A stretch of DNA of 64,000 bases from Calothrix sp. NIES-4105 (GCF_002368415.1 NZ_AP018290.1:4539614-4603613); one strand, 5' to 3'; counted from the stretch's first letter, positions 9,436-18,350 are shown. Program-made: numbers and translations. The notes: generated from the sequence alone by a model not told the origin.

Positions 9436-11742
9436 ATGGGAACACAAATACCGACGAAGGAAAATGGCGCATCAAGGGTTAAAAATCCTGCTGCTTCCGC
9501 ACGTGATAGTTTTTGGGCTTGGAAGAACTTTGAAGAGGAGCAAAACTCCTTATTTATTCCAGCTTTGGGAGTTATTCGTCGTCAAGCGTGGTTAATCGCT
9601 CTAATAACGGTAGCAGCAGCTACAACTTCCGTTATATGGAGTGCAACGCGCGCACCCAAGTATGAAGGTAGGTTTCAAATTATGGTGGAACCATTAAAAA
9701 CTACAGACAGCGAACTTCTGAAGTTATTATCTCAAACGCTTCAGCAAAACGTAAATGAGATTACCAAGCAAAATACCACAGCGTTAGACTACAATGCTTT
9801 AATGGAAGTACTTAAAAGTCCTAAGTTAATAGACCCTATCGTCAAAAACTTAAAAGCTGAGTTTCCAGAAATTAACTATGACCAGTTAGTTGGTGCTTCG
9901 GTAGCAGGTAAAACACCAGCCAACCGTGAAGGTACGTTATTAATGACGCGACTAACGAAAGGAAAAGATGAGTCGCGCGTGATTGAAGTACGTTACCGCG
10001 ACAAGAATCCGCAGAAAATAGAGTTTGTATTAGAACAAGTATCTCAAACTTATCGCAAGTATAGTATCGAACAGCAGCATACTAGTTTGCGGCAAGGCAT
10101 GAAATTTGTCGAGCAGCAGATACCGAAGTTGCAAATGCGTGTTAGTACGCTTCAAGGACAACTTCAAGCATTTCAACAGCGGTACAATTTTTATAACCCA
10201 CAGCTACAAGGTGAGCAGTTGTTAAAGCGGCTTGATGAAATTAAAACACAGCGTTTAGAAGCCGAACGTAAATTCTTAGAAGCACGGTCATTATATACAT
10301 CACTGCAAGGACAACTGGGAATGTCACAAAGTGATGCAATTGCTGCATCCGCTCTCAGTGAGTCACCGCAGTATCAACAACTACTAACTCGGATTGGAGA
10401 ACTTGAGGCCCAAATAGTTGCTCAATCAGCACGATATCAAGAAGCAAGTCCGGTAATGCGAAGCTTACGCGAACAGCGTCAAAAACTATTGCCGTTATTA
10501 GAACAAGAAAAGCGATTAGCATTAGGCAATCGCGCAGGAGCAACCTTTACAAGCGAGGTTGGCACTTATCAAAACACGGTACGACGCGACTTGACGAAAC
10601 AACTTGCTGACAGCACTAATCAGATGCAGTTACTTGATGCGAGTTTACGCGCGTTAACCCAAGCTGAGTTTCAACTTAACCAACAAATCAACCAGTATCC
10701 ACAAGTCGCGCGTCAGTACGCAAATATACAACGAGATTTACAAATTGCTACCGATACTCAAAATCAACTCTTAGCAAGGCAAGAAGCTTTACGAGTTGAT
10801 GCAGCACAACAAGAAGTACCTTGGGAGGTAATAATGCCTCCAACTTTACCGCGCGACAAACAAGGTCGCTTAATTCCGGTACAAGGTGCTCCATCGCAAA
10901 ATATCCTACTGGGTGGAATTGCTGGTTTACTTCTTGGCACTGGCGCCGCATTTGTATTAGAAAACTTAAAAAATGTTTTCCATGACCCAGACGAAGTAAA
11001 GCGTGCAGCAAAATTGCCTATTATCGGCTCAATTCCTTTTTGTCGAAACGTTCCAATTCCCGTAGTTAGTAATGTCATTAAACTTAACGATAGAGTAAGG
11101 AATGAGGCTCTATCAAAAGTCGCTTTCAAGGAAAACAATAAAAACGCTGTTTTCACGCAAGCATTTTGTTCGCTTTACAACCGACTTCAATCCCTCGGTC
11201 AAGAAATGCCATTTCGCACAATAGCTGTAACATCTACAACAGCAGGTGAAGGTAAAACTACTATTGCAGTTAACCTGGCGCAAATAGCAGCCGAAGCAGG
11301 GCAAAGAGTTTTACTTGTTGATGCTGATTTGCGACATCCGCAAATTCATACTCAATTAGGGATACCCAATACACAAGGATTGAGTGAAGTACTTTCACAA
11401 GGGTTAGAAATTAACGATTTTGTTCAGCAGTTACCAAAAGAAGAAAACTTGTATGTGTTAACTGCGGGTAGAACTTCTTCAAACCCGAATAAGTTATTTA
11501 CTTCTAATCAAATGGATAACTTTGCTCAGTTCTCGCGCGCGCATTTTGATTTAGTTATTTATGACACACCAAATTATTTAGGTAGATTAGATACACACGC
11601 TTTAGCAAACCACTCAGATGGTATATTATTTGTCGTTGGATTGGGTAAAACCTCTTGTCCTAGCTTCAAACAAGTAATAGAGGAGTTAAAAGGAGGACGG
11701 ATAGGAATTTTGGGAATGGTGACAAATAGTTTGGAAAATTAA
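9436..11742 (+). CDS. Polysaccharide co-polymerase with BY-kinase-like ATPase domain (Wzz-Wzc type)
   Basis: A 768-aa inner-membrane protein controlling export and chain length of exopolysaccharide. The order is a cytoplasmic N-tail, TM1 near residues 50-70, a Wzz domain, a long coiled-coil periplasmic region to about residue 480, TM2 (LLGGIAGLLLGTGAAFVLE), then a cytoplasmic P-loop domain with Walker A AGEGKTT near residue 602, Walker A' VLLVDADLRHP and Walker B VIYDTPN. The Tyr-rich C-terminal tail of true bacterial tyrosine kinases is absent: the protein ends GMVTNSLEN. It may therefore not autophosphorylate. It is followed closely by the flippase gene, with only a heptamer repeat between. 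Confidence 0.9.
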   Translation: MGTQIPTKENGASRVKNPAASARDSFWAWKNFEEEQNSLFIPALGVIRRQAWLIALITVAAATTSVIWSATRAPKYEGRFQIMVEPLKTTDSELLKLLSQTLQQNVNEITKQNTTALDYNALMEVLKSPKLIDPIVKNLKAEFPEINYDQLVGASVAGKTPANREGTLLMTRLTKGKDESRVIEVRYRDKNPQKIEFVLEQVSQTYRKYSIEQQHTSLRQGMKFVEQQIPKLQMRVSTLQGQLQAFQQRYNFYNPQLQGEQLLKRLDEIKTQRLEAERKFLEARSLYTSLQGQLGMSQSDAIAASALSESPQYQQLLTRIGELEAQIVAQSARYQEASPVMRSLREQRQKLLPLLEQEKRLALGNRAGATFTSEVGTYQNTVRRDLTKQLADSTNQMQLLDASLRALTQAEFQLNQQINQYPQVARQYANIQRDLQIATDTQNQLLARQEALRVDAAQQEVPWEVIMPPTLPRDKQGRLIPVQGAPSQNILLGGIAGLLLGTGAAFVLENLKNVFHDPDEVKRAAKLPIIGSIPFCRNVPIPVVSNVIKLNDRVRNEALSKVAFKENNKNAVFTQAFCSLYNRLQSLGQEMPFRTIAVTSTTAGEGKTTIAVNLAQIAAEAGQRVLLVDADLRHPQIHTQLGIPNTQGLSEVLSQGLEINDFVQQLPKEENLYVLTAGRTSSNPNKLFTSNQMDNFAQFSRAHFDLVIYDTPNYLGRLDTHALANHSDGILFVVGLGKTSCPSFKQVIEELKGGRIGILGMVTNSLEN

Positions 11743-11743
11743 A

Positions 11744-11787
11744 GTGCTGAGTGCTGAGTGCTGAGTGCTGAGTTCTGAGTGCTGAGT
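11744..11787 (+). repeat. GTGCTGA heptamer tandem repeat
   Basis: Six consecutive units of GTGCTGA (one altered to GTTCTGA) directly follow the stop codon of the Wzc-like gene and reach the upstream edge of the flippase gene. A GTG within the repeat (11779) is in frame with the flippase but is probably not its start. Confidence 0.85.
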
Positions 11788-11802
11788 ATTAAGTGCGTTT
11801 GT

Positions 11803-13098
11803 ATGATGATTTATTATTCATTTGCGAAAATTAAAGTGAGTGTTATTCAAAATCTAATTGCACAAATTCAAAACAAGCTATCGAACCAGTTTCTGCGTAA
11901 CCTCAGTTGGTTGGGTATGGCAGAAATTATTTACCGTGTTTTCCGCTTAGTGCTTGTTGCTATTATGGCTAGGTTTCTAAGCGACTATGATTATGGCTTA
12001 GGCGCCATAGTCTTGACGGTGCGAGAATTTGCTGTTAATTTCAGTAACTTAGGCATTGGCGCCAAAATAATTCAAGCCGAAGAAAAAGAGTTAAATGTTT
12101 TATGTGACTCAGCATACTGGTTAAACTGGGTAATTTTTGCAAGCTTGTTTGTGATTCAATGCCTTGTTGCATTGCCTATTTCCTGGGCTAAAAATACCCC
12201 TGAAGTCGTTTTACCTATTTGTGTATCAGGAATTGCTTACCTAATTTGGCCAATTACCAGCATTCAGAAAACTTTAATTCAAAGAGAAAACCGCTTTAAA
12301 GTCATAGCAATTACCGACAGTCTACAATTTTCCCTAGCGAGTTTAATATCAGCCTTATTCGCTGTTATGCATTTGGGAGTTTGGGCATTTGCTTTACCTG
12401 CCGTAATTATTGCTCCAGTTGAAGTGATTATTTATAATAGATATCATAACTGGCGAATCAAGACAGGTTTTACAACTAAGTACTGGCGCTCAATATGGAG
12501 CTTCGGTAAAAACCTTTTAGCCGTAAGTTTATTAAAAACGCTGCGGAATAACTTAGATTACTTAATTATATTTAATTTTTTAGGAGTCAAAGAGCTAGGA
12601 ATATATTTCTTTGGCTTTAACGCTGGCTTAGGAATTAGTTTAAGCATTATTAATGCCGTAAATTCTGCAATCTTGCCGCACTTATGCGCGGTACGTTCTG
12701 AAATTAAAGAGTTCAGAAAAACGTACTTTCATACCCTCAAAATAATTGCGCTAATTATTTTTCCCTTCGTACTACTACAATCAACTTTGGCGCCGTTTTA
12801 TGTACCGATAATTTTCGGACAAAACCGGGTCAATGCAATTGCAATTATTATAATAGTTTGTTTATCAGCAATTCCACGACCTTTTGCAGATGCAGCTTCT
12901 CAGCTACTTGTCGCAGTCGGGAAACCCAATATAGACTTACGCTGGAACGTCATATTTACTTCAATATTTGGAGTTGCATTATTAGTTGGCGCCAAATTTT
13001 CAATTATAGGAGTCGCAATAGCCGTTTTATGGGCACATGTTACCTGTTTACCATTATTTTCCCTTTGGGTAACACAACATGTTTTTGGGAAAAAATAA
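11803..13098 (+). CDS. Wzx-like oligosaccharide flippase (MATE/MOP superfamily)
   Basis: About 431 residues with some 12 predicted membrane helices. The N-terminal LSWLGMAEIIYRVFRLVLVA and YDYGLGAIVLTVREF segments are typical of polysaccharide-biosynthesis MOP exporters, which flip lipid-linked repeat units across the inner membrane. The ATG at 11803 is preferred over the GTG at 11779 because the latter lies within a heptamer repeat. No own promoter is evident, so it is probably co-transcribed with the Wzc-like gene. With Wzy- and Wzc-like neighbours this completes a Wzx/Wzy-dependent system. An inverted repeat copy begins two bases after its stop codon. Confidence 0.85.
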   Translation: MMIYYSFAKIKVSVIQNLIAQIQNKLSNQFLRNLSWLGMAEIIYRVFRLVLVAIMARFLSDYDYGLGAIVLTVREFAVNFSNLGIGAKIIQAEEKELNVLCDSAYWLNWVIFASLFVIQCLVALPISWAKNTPEVVLPICVSGIAYLIWPITSIQKTLIQRENRFKVIAITDSLQFSLASLISALFAVMHLGVWAFALPAVIIAPVEVIIYNRYHNWRIKTGFTTKYWRSIWSFGKNLLAVSLLKTLRNNLDYLIIFNFLGVKELGIYFFGFNAGLGISLSIINAVNSAILPHLCAVRSEIKEFRKTYFHTLKIIALIIFPFVLLQSTLAPFYVPIIFGQNRVNAIAIIIIVCLSAIPRPFADAASQLLVAVGKPNIDLRWNVIFTSIFGVALLVGAKFSIIGVAIAVLWAHVTCLPLFSLWVTQHVFGKK

Positions 13099-13099
13099 T

Positions 13100-13130
13100 G
13101 GCAACGGATGAGCGCGGATGTAACGGATAA
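13100..13130 (+). repeat. Left boundary repeat of the 13.1-18.36 kb island
   Basis: A 31-bp sequence beginning GGCAACGGATGA and ending CGGATGTAACGGATAA. A near-identical copy in inverted orientation is at 18331-18362, differing only in the middle (GCG versus TAAA). Related shorter copies are at 47013-47058 and about 53120. The two copies bracket the array-containing island. Confidence 0.7.
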
Positions 13131-13156
13131 ACCTTTAATTTTGGAGGGTTCCTGTA

Positions 13157-13177
13157 GCATAGGCGTCTCGCCTGTGC
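13157..13177. repeat. Dispersed GCATAGGCGTC hairpin repeat
   Basis: An imperfect 8-bp inverted repeat, GCATAGGC / GCCTGTGC, around a short loop. Similar elements occur at 29812-29834, 45285-45307 and 59189-59209 (the last inside the lnt coding end). Its function is unknown; it may be a small non-autonomous mobile sequence. Confidence 0.65.
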
Positions 13178-13217
13178 AGTCGTGCTTCAGTGTGGCATCA
13201 CTTTTTAAGTAAACACT

Positions 13218-14112
13218 AACTTAACCAGTAGTACTTTTATATAGCCAATATACTGAGATGAATATATACTAAAATTAAAAATTAAAGGCGGACTTTTATA
13301 CCATAAAAATACTGTTTTTGAAGTATTTACTTACTAAATTACACCAGTAGAAATTTTCAATTGCTTGCAGCAAAATGTCTACAACTATAGGCTTTAATAT
13401 GATGTAGCTGCCCTAACGCAATTTGGTACTAGTGGTTAAATAAACAAGTAGTACTATTCATGACTTTTGGATTAATTGGTGCCGTTATTGGTACTACTGG
13501 TTAAGTAAACAAGTAGTACCCCAAGTTGCTTTTTGATGAATTGGTGCCATTATTGGTACTACTGGTTAAGTAAACAAGTAGTACCCCAAGTTGCTTTTTG
13601 ATGAATTGGTGCCATTATTGGTACTACTGGTTAAGTGAACAAGTAGTACCCCAAGTTGCTTTTTGATGAATTGGTGCCATTATTGGTACTACTGGTTAAA
13701 TAAACAGGTAGTACCCCAAGTTGCTTTTTAATGAATTGGCGCCGTTATTGGTACTACTGGTTAAGTCAACAGGTAGTACCGTTCGTAGTTTATGAATTAA
13801 TTAGTACTGTTATTGGTACTACTGGTTAAATAAACAGGTAGTACTCGCTTGGTGCCGCATAGGAGTGCGGATTAAATTAACTAGTAGTACTCTGAAATTG
13901 CAAGTATATTGGTTAAAATATATACTATTAGCAAAAATAAAAACCCGAATTTTACACAATATAAATACTGAATTAAAAGTATTTCCTTATTAAATGATGC
14001 CAATATAATCCTTGAGTGATTTGTCGCAAAATGTTTACAATTATGTGCTTCTAATATGATCAGCTTGGCTTGACGCAATTTGGTACAAAGGTGTGAATTA
14101 ACCAGTAGTACC
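13218..14112. repeat. 65-bp hairpin tandem array, block 1
   Basis: Units start with GGTACTACTGGTTAA and end with the complementary arm AGTAGTACC, giving a 31-bp hairpin element with 9-bp arms, followed by a 34-bp conserved spacer containing AATTGGYGCCATTATT. Left arms start at 13425, 13490, 13555, 13620, 13685, 13750 and 13815, exactly 65 bp apart. A half unit lies at about 13860-13891 and a further unit at 14082-14112. On each side sits a longer (about 192-bp) spacer, at 13233-13424 and 13892-14081, and these two are diverged copies of each other. No coding potential is credible here. Confidence 0.9.
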
Positions 14113-14267
14113 AAATCTGGAGCCACTTCGTTCCTGACGCGAAAAACCCCTGCACGCGCTTTTGCTCCTGTATAGTAAAGATAATTACATTACTGCACAG
14201 GGGATGCAGTCCTATATTACAACAGCCCTTTAAAATGAATGACTACGCACTTGTTGACGGTTATAAA

Positions 14268-14507
14268 CTATAAGTTATGAGTATTCGCGTTATTAACGCT
14301 GCTATTTCTAGCTGCTTCTAACTTTTGGTAAATCGCGGCTTGAACTTTCTCATCAAAATCAGGATCGTCTGGACTTGCGATTATTCTAAGCGGACGCTCA
14401 TTTATTCTGTTTAAATATGCTTGAAAAGCAGCTTGGTCTTTACGATGTTTGAGAAAGTACTGCTTTAATTCCTCATTGGACATCGCGTCAAAATTAACTT
14501 GGCTCAT
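14268..14507 (-). CDS. DUF6887 family protein
   Basis: An 79-residue small acidic/basic protein starting MSQVNFDAMSNEELKQYFL, with the conserved core KHRKDQAAFQAYLNRINE and PDFDEKVQAAI. This pattern is a cyanobacterial family I recognise as DUF6887. The ATG at 14507 is chosen over upstream in-frame codons because it opens the conserved MSQ start and overlaps the partner gene by 14 bp. It is encoded just downstream of the DUF6888 gene; the two families are normally adjacent. The function is not established; an antitoxin- or regulator-like role is only a guess. Confidence 0.75.
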   Translation of the reverse strand: MSQVNFDAMSNEELKQYFLKHRKDQAAFQAYLNRINERPLRIIASPDDPDFDEKVQAAIYQKLEAARNSSVNNANTHNL

Positions 14508-14691
14508 CAGCAAACTCCCCATTTGGTAAGATTTGAAACTCAAGCTCCTCGTTGTACCCAGCTAACATATACAAATTACGAGTACGATTATCAATACACA
14601 TTAAATGTATGGGCACAAGCATAGTGTAGGTCAGCTGGTAGCCGACACGATATAAAGTCGCTAGTTGTAAAGACGTAGGCATTCCGGTCAC
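14494..14691 (-). CDS. DUF6888 family protein
   Basis: A 65-residue protein with the conserved features LATLYRVGYQLTYTML (helical), a short IDNRTRNLYMLAG strand segment and EELEFQILPNGE, matching the cyanobacterial family DUF6888. The start is either 14691 or the internal ATG at 14682 (MPTSLQ), which is closer to the usual start of the family. The gene overlaps the DUF6887 gene by 14 bp, so the pair is translationally coupled. Both lie between hairpin-array blocks 1 and 2. No enzymatic motif is visible. Confidence 0.72.
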   Translation of the reverse strand: MTGMPTSLQLATLYRVGYQLTYTMLVPIHLMCIDNRTRNLYMLAGYNEELEFQILPNGEFADEPS

Positions 14692-14875
14692 TTATTCCAC
14701 CTATCACTTATTTTAACAAAGGCTTCTTGAATGCTTTCTTCACATCCACAAGCTTTACAATATAGCGGTTCTCAGTTGCGTGAGGTACAGATTTGATTTG
14801 TATATTTCTTGTGGAGTGGGCATCCTCGCCCGCCCCTATCTACTTCACTAGAACAGGAACCGCTATAATGTTTCT

Positions 14876-15330
14876 AAAGTACCTTAAAAAGGTAGTACCT
14901 TTCATAGCTTTTAGATTATTGGCACCGTTATTGGTACTACTGGTTAAGTCAACAGGTAGTACCGTTTGTAGCTTTTAGATTAATTGGCACCATTATTGGT
15001 ACTACTGGTTAAATAAATAGGTAGTACCGTTCGCAATACTGCAAGGGATAACTAAAAATACAAAAATTTGTAGGTTGGGTTGACTAATTGGCGCCATTAT
15101 TGGTACTACTGGTTAAGTCAACAGGTAGTACCATTTGTAGCTTTTAGATTAATTGGTGCCGCTATTGGTACTACTGGTTAAATAAACAGGTAGTACCGTT
15201 CGCAATACTGCAAGGGATAACTAAAAATACAAAAATTTGTAGGTTGACTAATTGGCACCATTATTGGTACTACTGGTTAAGCGAACAGATAGTACCATTT
15301 GTAGCTTTTAGATTACTTGGTGCCATTACT
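14876..15330. repeat. 65-bp hairpin tandem array, block 2
   Basis: Units with the same 31-bp hairpin start at 14933, 14998, 15102, 15167 and 15266, preceded by a degenerate unit near 14876-14900. Spacing alternates 65, 104, 65, 99 bp: the longer gaps carry an extra segment (GCAATACTGCAAGGGATAAC followed by an A/T stretch) present twice, making a higher-order period of about 165 bp. The rest of 14692-15454 contains no recognisable gene. Confidence 0.88.
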
Positions 15331-15454
15331 AGTTGTCACCTACGAGTATTAAAAATACTAACAATAGCTCCTAACATAGAGAGTCCGCGCATCAAAAGTA
15401 AAATCCGCACGCTATTACGTATGAACAAAACGCAAATAGGTAAACCAATCCAAC

Positions 15455-15838
15455 CTAATTACCTCGTTCCTGTACCAGAAACTCTAAAATTGCTCCCATC
15501 CGGTCTAGGGTATTGTTAGTGGTGCGTTGCGATTCAGTTAGCTGACGTTGGGATTCAGTAAGCTGGGCAATGTCGGAACGTTGTCTAAGAAGTTCCTGTC
15601 CAATAGCTTCAAAATTTCGTTGATGAACCTCGCTGGTAGTTACTAGCACTTCGGCAGTAGCCCTCAAATCAGACACAGAAATCCTTAAATCTGCTACGGA
15701 AGCTTGTAGGGATTGAACTGTGTTATTTAGGATTTCCAATTGTGTACGCAAATCGGCGTTAACTTGTACCTGATTTTCAAGTGCAGCTTCCACACGAGAC
15801 AAGCGGTCGTCGGGGTTTGGGTTGGGGAATTGTGTCAT
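15455..15838 (-). CDS. Coiled-coil protein, unknown function
   Basis: A 127-residue protein that is almost entirely heptad-patterned helix (VEAALENQVQVNADLRTQLE onward), with two copies of the local repeat QLTESQR. This kind of short coiled-coil protein is frequent in cyanobacterial accessory regions, but I know no function for it. It has no signal peptide or membrane segment. It stands alone between array blocks 2 and 3. A rod-like oligomerising or scaffolding protein is plausible. Confidence 0.6.
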   Translation of the reverse strand: MTQFPNPNPDDRLSRVEAALENQVQVNADLRTQLEILNNTVQSLQASVADLRISVSDLRATAEVLVTTSEVHQRNFEAIGQELLRQRSDIAQLTESQRQLTESQRTTNNTLDRMGAILEFLVQERGN

Positions 15839-15944
15839 TTTTTTGGCTTCCTCTCGTTTGAATTTTGGGATTTTCTCTCTAATTATGTTTCTAAAATAAC
15901 CTACAAAGGTACTAACTTTATAAAGTTACTTTCTTTGATGTGAA

Positions 15945-16195
15945 CAGGTTGTACCGTTTGTAGCTTTTGGATTAATTGGCGCCACCCTTGGTACTACTGG
16001 TTAAGTAAACAGGTAGTACTTTTCGCTAGTTTTAGATTAATTGGTAACGTTACTGTGCAACTGCTTAAGTAAACAAGTAGTACCGTTCGTTGGTTTTGGA
16101 TTAATTGGCGCCATTATTGCTACTACTGATTAACGCGCACAAGTGGTACTATTCGTGGCTTTTAGATTACTTGGCGCCATTACAGTGCCGCATTT
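15945..16195. repeat. 65-bp hairpin tandem array, block 3
   Basis: More diverged units start at 15990, 16054 and 16119, preceded by a right half-unit at about 15945-15956. The GGCGCCATT(A/G) spacer core recurs at 15979, 16108 and 16174. The block ends just before the methyltransferase gene's 3' end. Left arms have decayed (TGTGCAACT, GCTACTACT), suggesting older copies than block 1. Confidence 0.85.
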
Positions 16196-16274
16196 TAAAG
16201 GCGGGTTTAAATAAAAATAATATAGAGATAGTATTGAGCCAATACATGTACTTTGTCACGGCTCAATATAGACT

Positions 16275-17939
16275 TTAACTTGCTTCTTGGCTGTTAAAAA
16301 TACTTAGTTGCACGGATTTACTGGCTGTCTCAGCAGATTTTAATACATCAAGCATGAGAGGAATATCTAGTCTTTTATTATTTTCTAAAATATCTTTGAT
16401 GGTTACTATTTGAACACATGGGTAGCTCCTACCCATTGCCTTATGAGTATACAAGCCATAACTGTTTGCTTCTTTCAGCATATCCTTTGTTGGTGACTCA
16501 AGAGTAATAAATATGCCCATTACTGCTTTTTCACGAGTTACAGTGCCGTATAAATCACGTATATGGCTGGAACTGACTTTACCAGATTTAACTTGTAAAA
16601 TAATTTTTTGAGTTTTCTGCTGTTCGTCTAAAAAGTAAGTAACACCATCTACACCTTTGTCTGCACCTTTCTTCTGATTAATTGCGGCTCGATTATTTGA
16701 AAAAGTGAGAATTGCCCACTTTTCAAACTCTTTACGAGTTCTATCGTCTACACGATTAGCTAAAGCATTTGCAGATTTTATATCTTTAGGAATACCTTCT
16801 AACTTGATGTCATTAAGTGTTTTAGAACCATGAGCTTTTTCAATCCTTTTAAGTATTAAACTAATACTTTGATAAGTAATGTCTATTCCTATCCACTTTC
16901 TATTTAGCCTTTGTGCCACTGCTACAGTTGTACCGCATCCGCAATATGCATCTAAAATAACGTCATTTTCGTTGCTACTTGAATTAATAATTCTTTCCAG
17001 AAGTGCTTCCGGCTTTTGAGTTGGATAACCTAACTTTTCTGCCGATTTAGCAGAAAGAGAATCTATGTCAGTAACAATAGATTGAATTGGTACACCTGGC
17101 ATTTCATCAAGATAACGTTTATATCTAGGAACACCACCAAATTTTTTTGGAAAATAAATACGTCCTTCGCTATCAAGCTTATCTAATGTTTCAATTGCGT
17201 ATTTCCAATGGCTGCCTTTGATGGCTGGGTCTACTCCCCGCCAAGGCTGACCTGACGAACCATTTCTTAACTCAGGTGCGGTTAAATTATCCAGCATATA
17301 TTTTCTACCTGTCCCTTCTTCAACATGACGGTAAAATTTTTTCACATAGTCTGGGTCATAAGGTGTGAATTGCTTATTCCAGGTATATTTATGTGATTTT
17401 GAATAAAAAAATATAACATCATGAATTTGATTCCATTTATGGGAGTCGTTTCTAGCACTCGTTCTTTTCCATATAACTTCTGATAGAAAGTCTCCGCCTT
17501 GCGAACAGTAAATAGAATCCAAAATTAATTTTAAGTAATGGCTAGAAGTTGGGTCACAATGTAAGTAAAATGTACCTGTAGGTTTTAAAACTCTATGTAT
17601 TTCTACAACTCTAAGCGCGATACTAATTAAATAAGCTAGCAGGCTGCTTTTTCCTAAAACTTCTTGTAATCCAGATATTAATGCAATTGTTTGGGATGTA
17701 AATATTCCTTTATTATTACCTAATATTTCCTTATATCCCTCTTCTGCAAGTTCATTCCAATTCCACGTATCAATAAAAGCTTGAGCTTGTGCTTTATCCT
17801 CTAAACCAACATTATTGTAAATTTGATTATAATTTCTTTTAGAATTAAAAGGAGGGTCAATATAGCATAAATCAATAGAATTGTCTGCAATATATTTACG
17901 TAAAATTTCTAAATTATCGCCGTAATATAGGTGATTCAT
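16275..17939 (-). CDS. DNA methyltransferase fused to Mrr-like nuclease domain
   Basis: A 554-residue bifunctional-looking protein. The N-terminal part is an amino-methyltransferase of beta type: catalytic motif IV DPPF at residues 28-31, then S-adenosylmethionine motif I DAYCGCGTT at 330-338 in the C-terminal half of the domain. Residues about 400-515 form a second domain with GADKGVDGV (Asp431) and ILQVKSGK (Gln449, Lys451), the D-QxK catalytic pattern of Mrr-type PD-(D/E)XK nucleases. So modification and cleavage may reside in one chain. No separate specificity subunit or restriction gene is adjacent. It is the last gene of the island. The recognition site is unknown. Confidence 0.85.
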   Translation of the reverse strand: MNHLYYGDNLEILRKYIADNSIDLCYIDPPFNSKRNYNQIYNNVGLEDKAQAQAFIDTWNWNELAEEGYKEILGNNKGIFTSQTIALISGLQEVLGKSSLLAYLISIALRVVEIHRVLKPTGTFYLHCDPTSSHYLKLILDSIYCSQGGDFLSEVIWKRTSARNDSHKWNQIHDVIFFYSKSHKYTWNKQFTPYDPDYVKKFYRHVEEGTGRKYMLDNLTAPELRNGSSGQPWRGVDPAIKGSHWKYAIETLDKLDSEGRIYFPKKFGGVPRYKRYLDEMPGVPIQSIVTDIDSLSAKSAEKLGYPTQKPEALLERIINSSSNENDVILDAYCGCGTTVAVAQRLNRKWIGIDITYQSISLILKRIEKAHGSKTLNDIKLEGIPKDIKSANALANRVDDRTRKEFEKWAILTFSNNRAAINQKKGADKGVDGVTYFLDEQQKTQKIILQVKSGKVSSSHIRDLYGTVTREKAVMGIFITLESPTKDMLKEANSYGLYTHKAMGRSYPCVQIVTIKDILENNKRLDIPLMLDVLKSAETASKSVQLSIFNSQEAS

Positions 17940-18350
17940 AAACTTAATATTAGCTTGATCGTTAAAGCAAAGCTAACTTTATAAATTTGAATTTTAAAAT
18001 AGTAATTGTAATGAAATTTAACGCTCAGTAAATATACTGTTTGTAGTACTTATACTGACACTAAGAGCTAAGTAAGTATTAATGCCAGGAATGCTACAAA
18101 TTTATATATAGGTAATATTCAAAAAAAACGGAAGATTAGGTACAAGTGTTTTTGTGCTATTCCGGCCAGGTGTTGTTTTTAATAATATTTATGGGTGTAT
18201 GCCGAGATAACGGCATTCCGAGCATAATGCTGTAGTAAACAAAGCAATAAGTTCGTGTGGGATTCGATACCTGCTTACAATTTGAATGATGGACAGGCGG
18301 GACGCCTATCCTACAATTTAATCAAATAACTTATCCGTTACATCCGTTTA
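17940..18350. other. Gene-free right flank of the island
   Basis: About 410 bp without a gene. It contains a small inverted repeat (ATGCCGAGATAACGGCAT, about 18196-18213), a hairpin-type dispersed repeat ACAGGCGGGACGCCT at about 18293-18307, and then the boundary repeat. The promoter of the methyltransferase gene must lie close to 17940-18060. Confidence 0.5.

Noticed and set aside
13881-14126. 81-codon minus-strand frame in the array
   Set aside because: It lies over the repeat block and long-spacer module, has no ribosome site and reads as translated repeat.
13425-16195. CRISPR-like array
   Set aside because: The segments between the hairpins are conserved from unit to unit rather than unique, unit length is 65 bp, and no cas genes are in the window.
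13425-16195. Integron attC-like cassette sites
   Set aside because: GTTAAGT in the loop fits the GTTRRRY core by chance, but no inverse core is in the right place, multiple copies are tandem, and no integrase is present.
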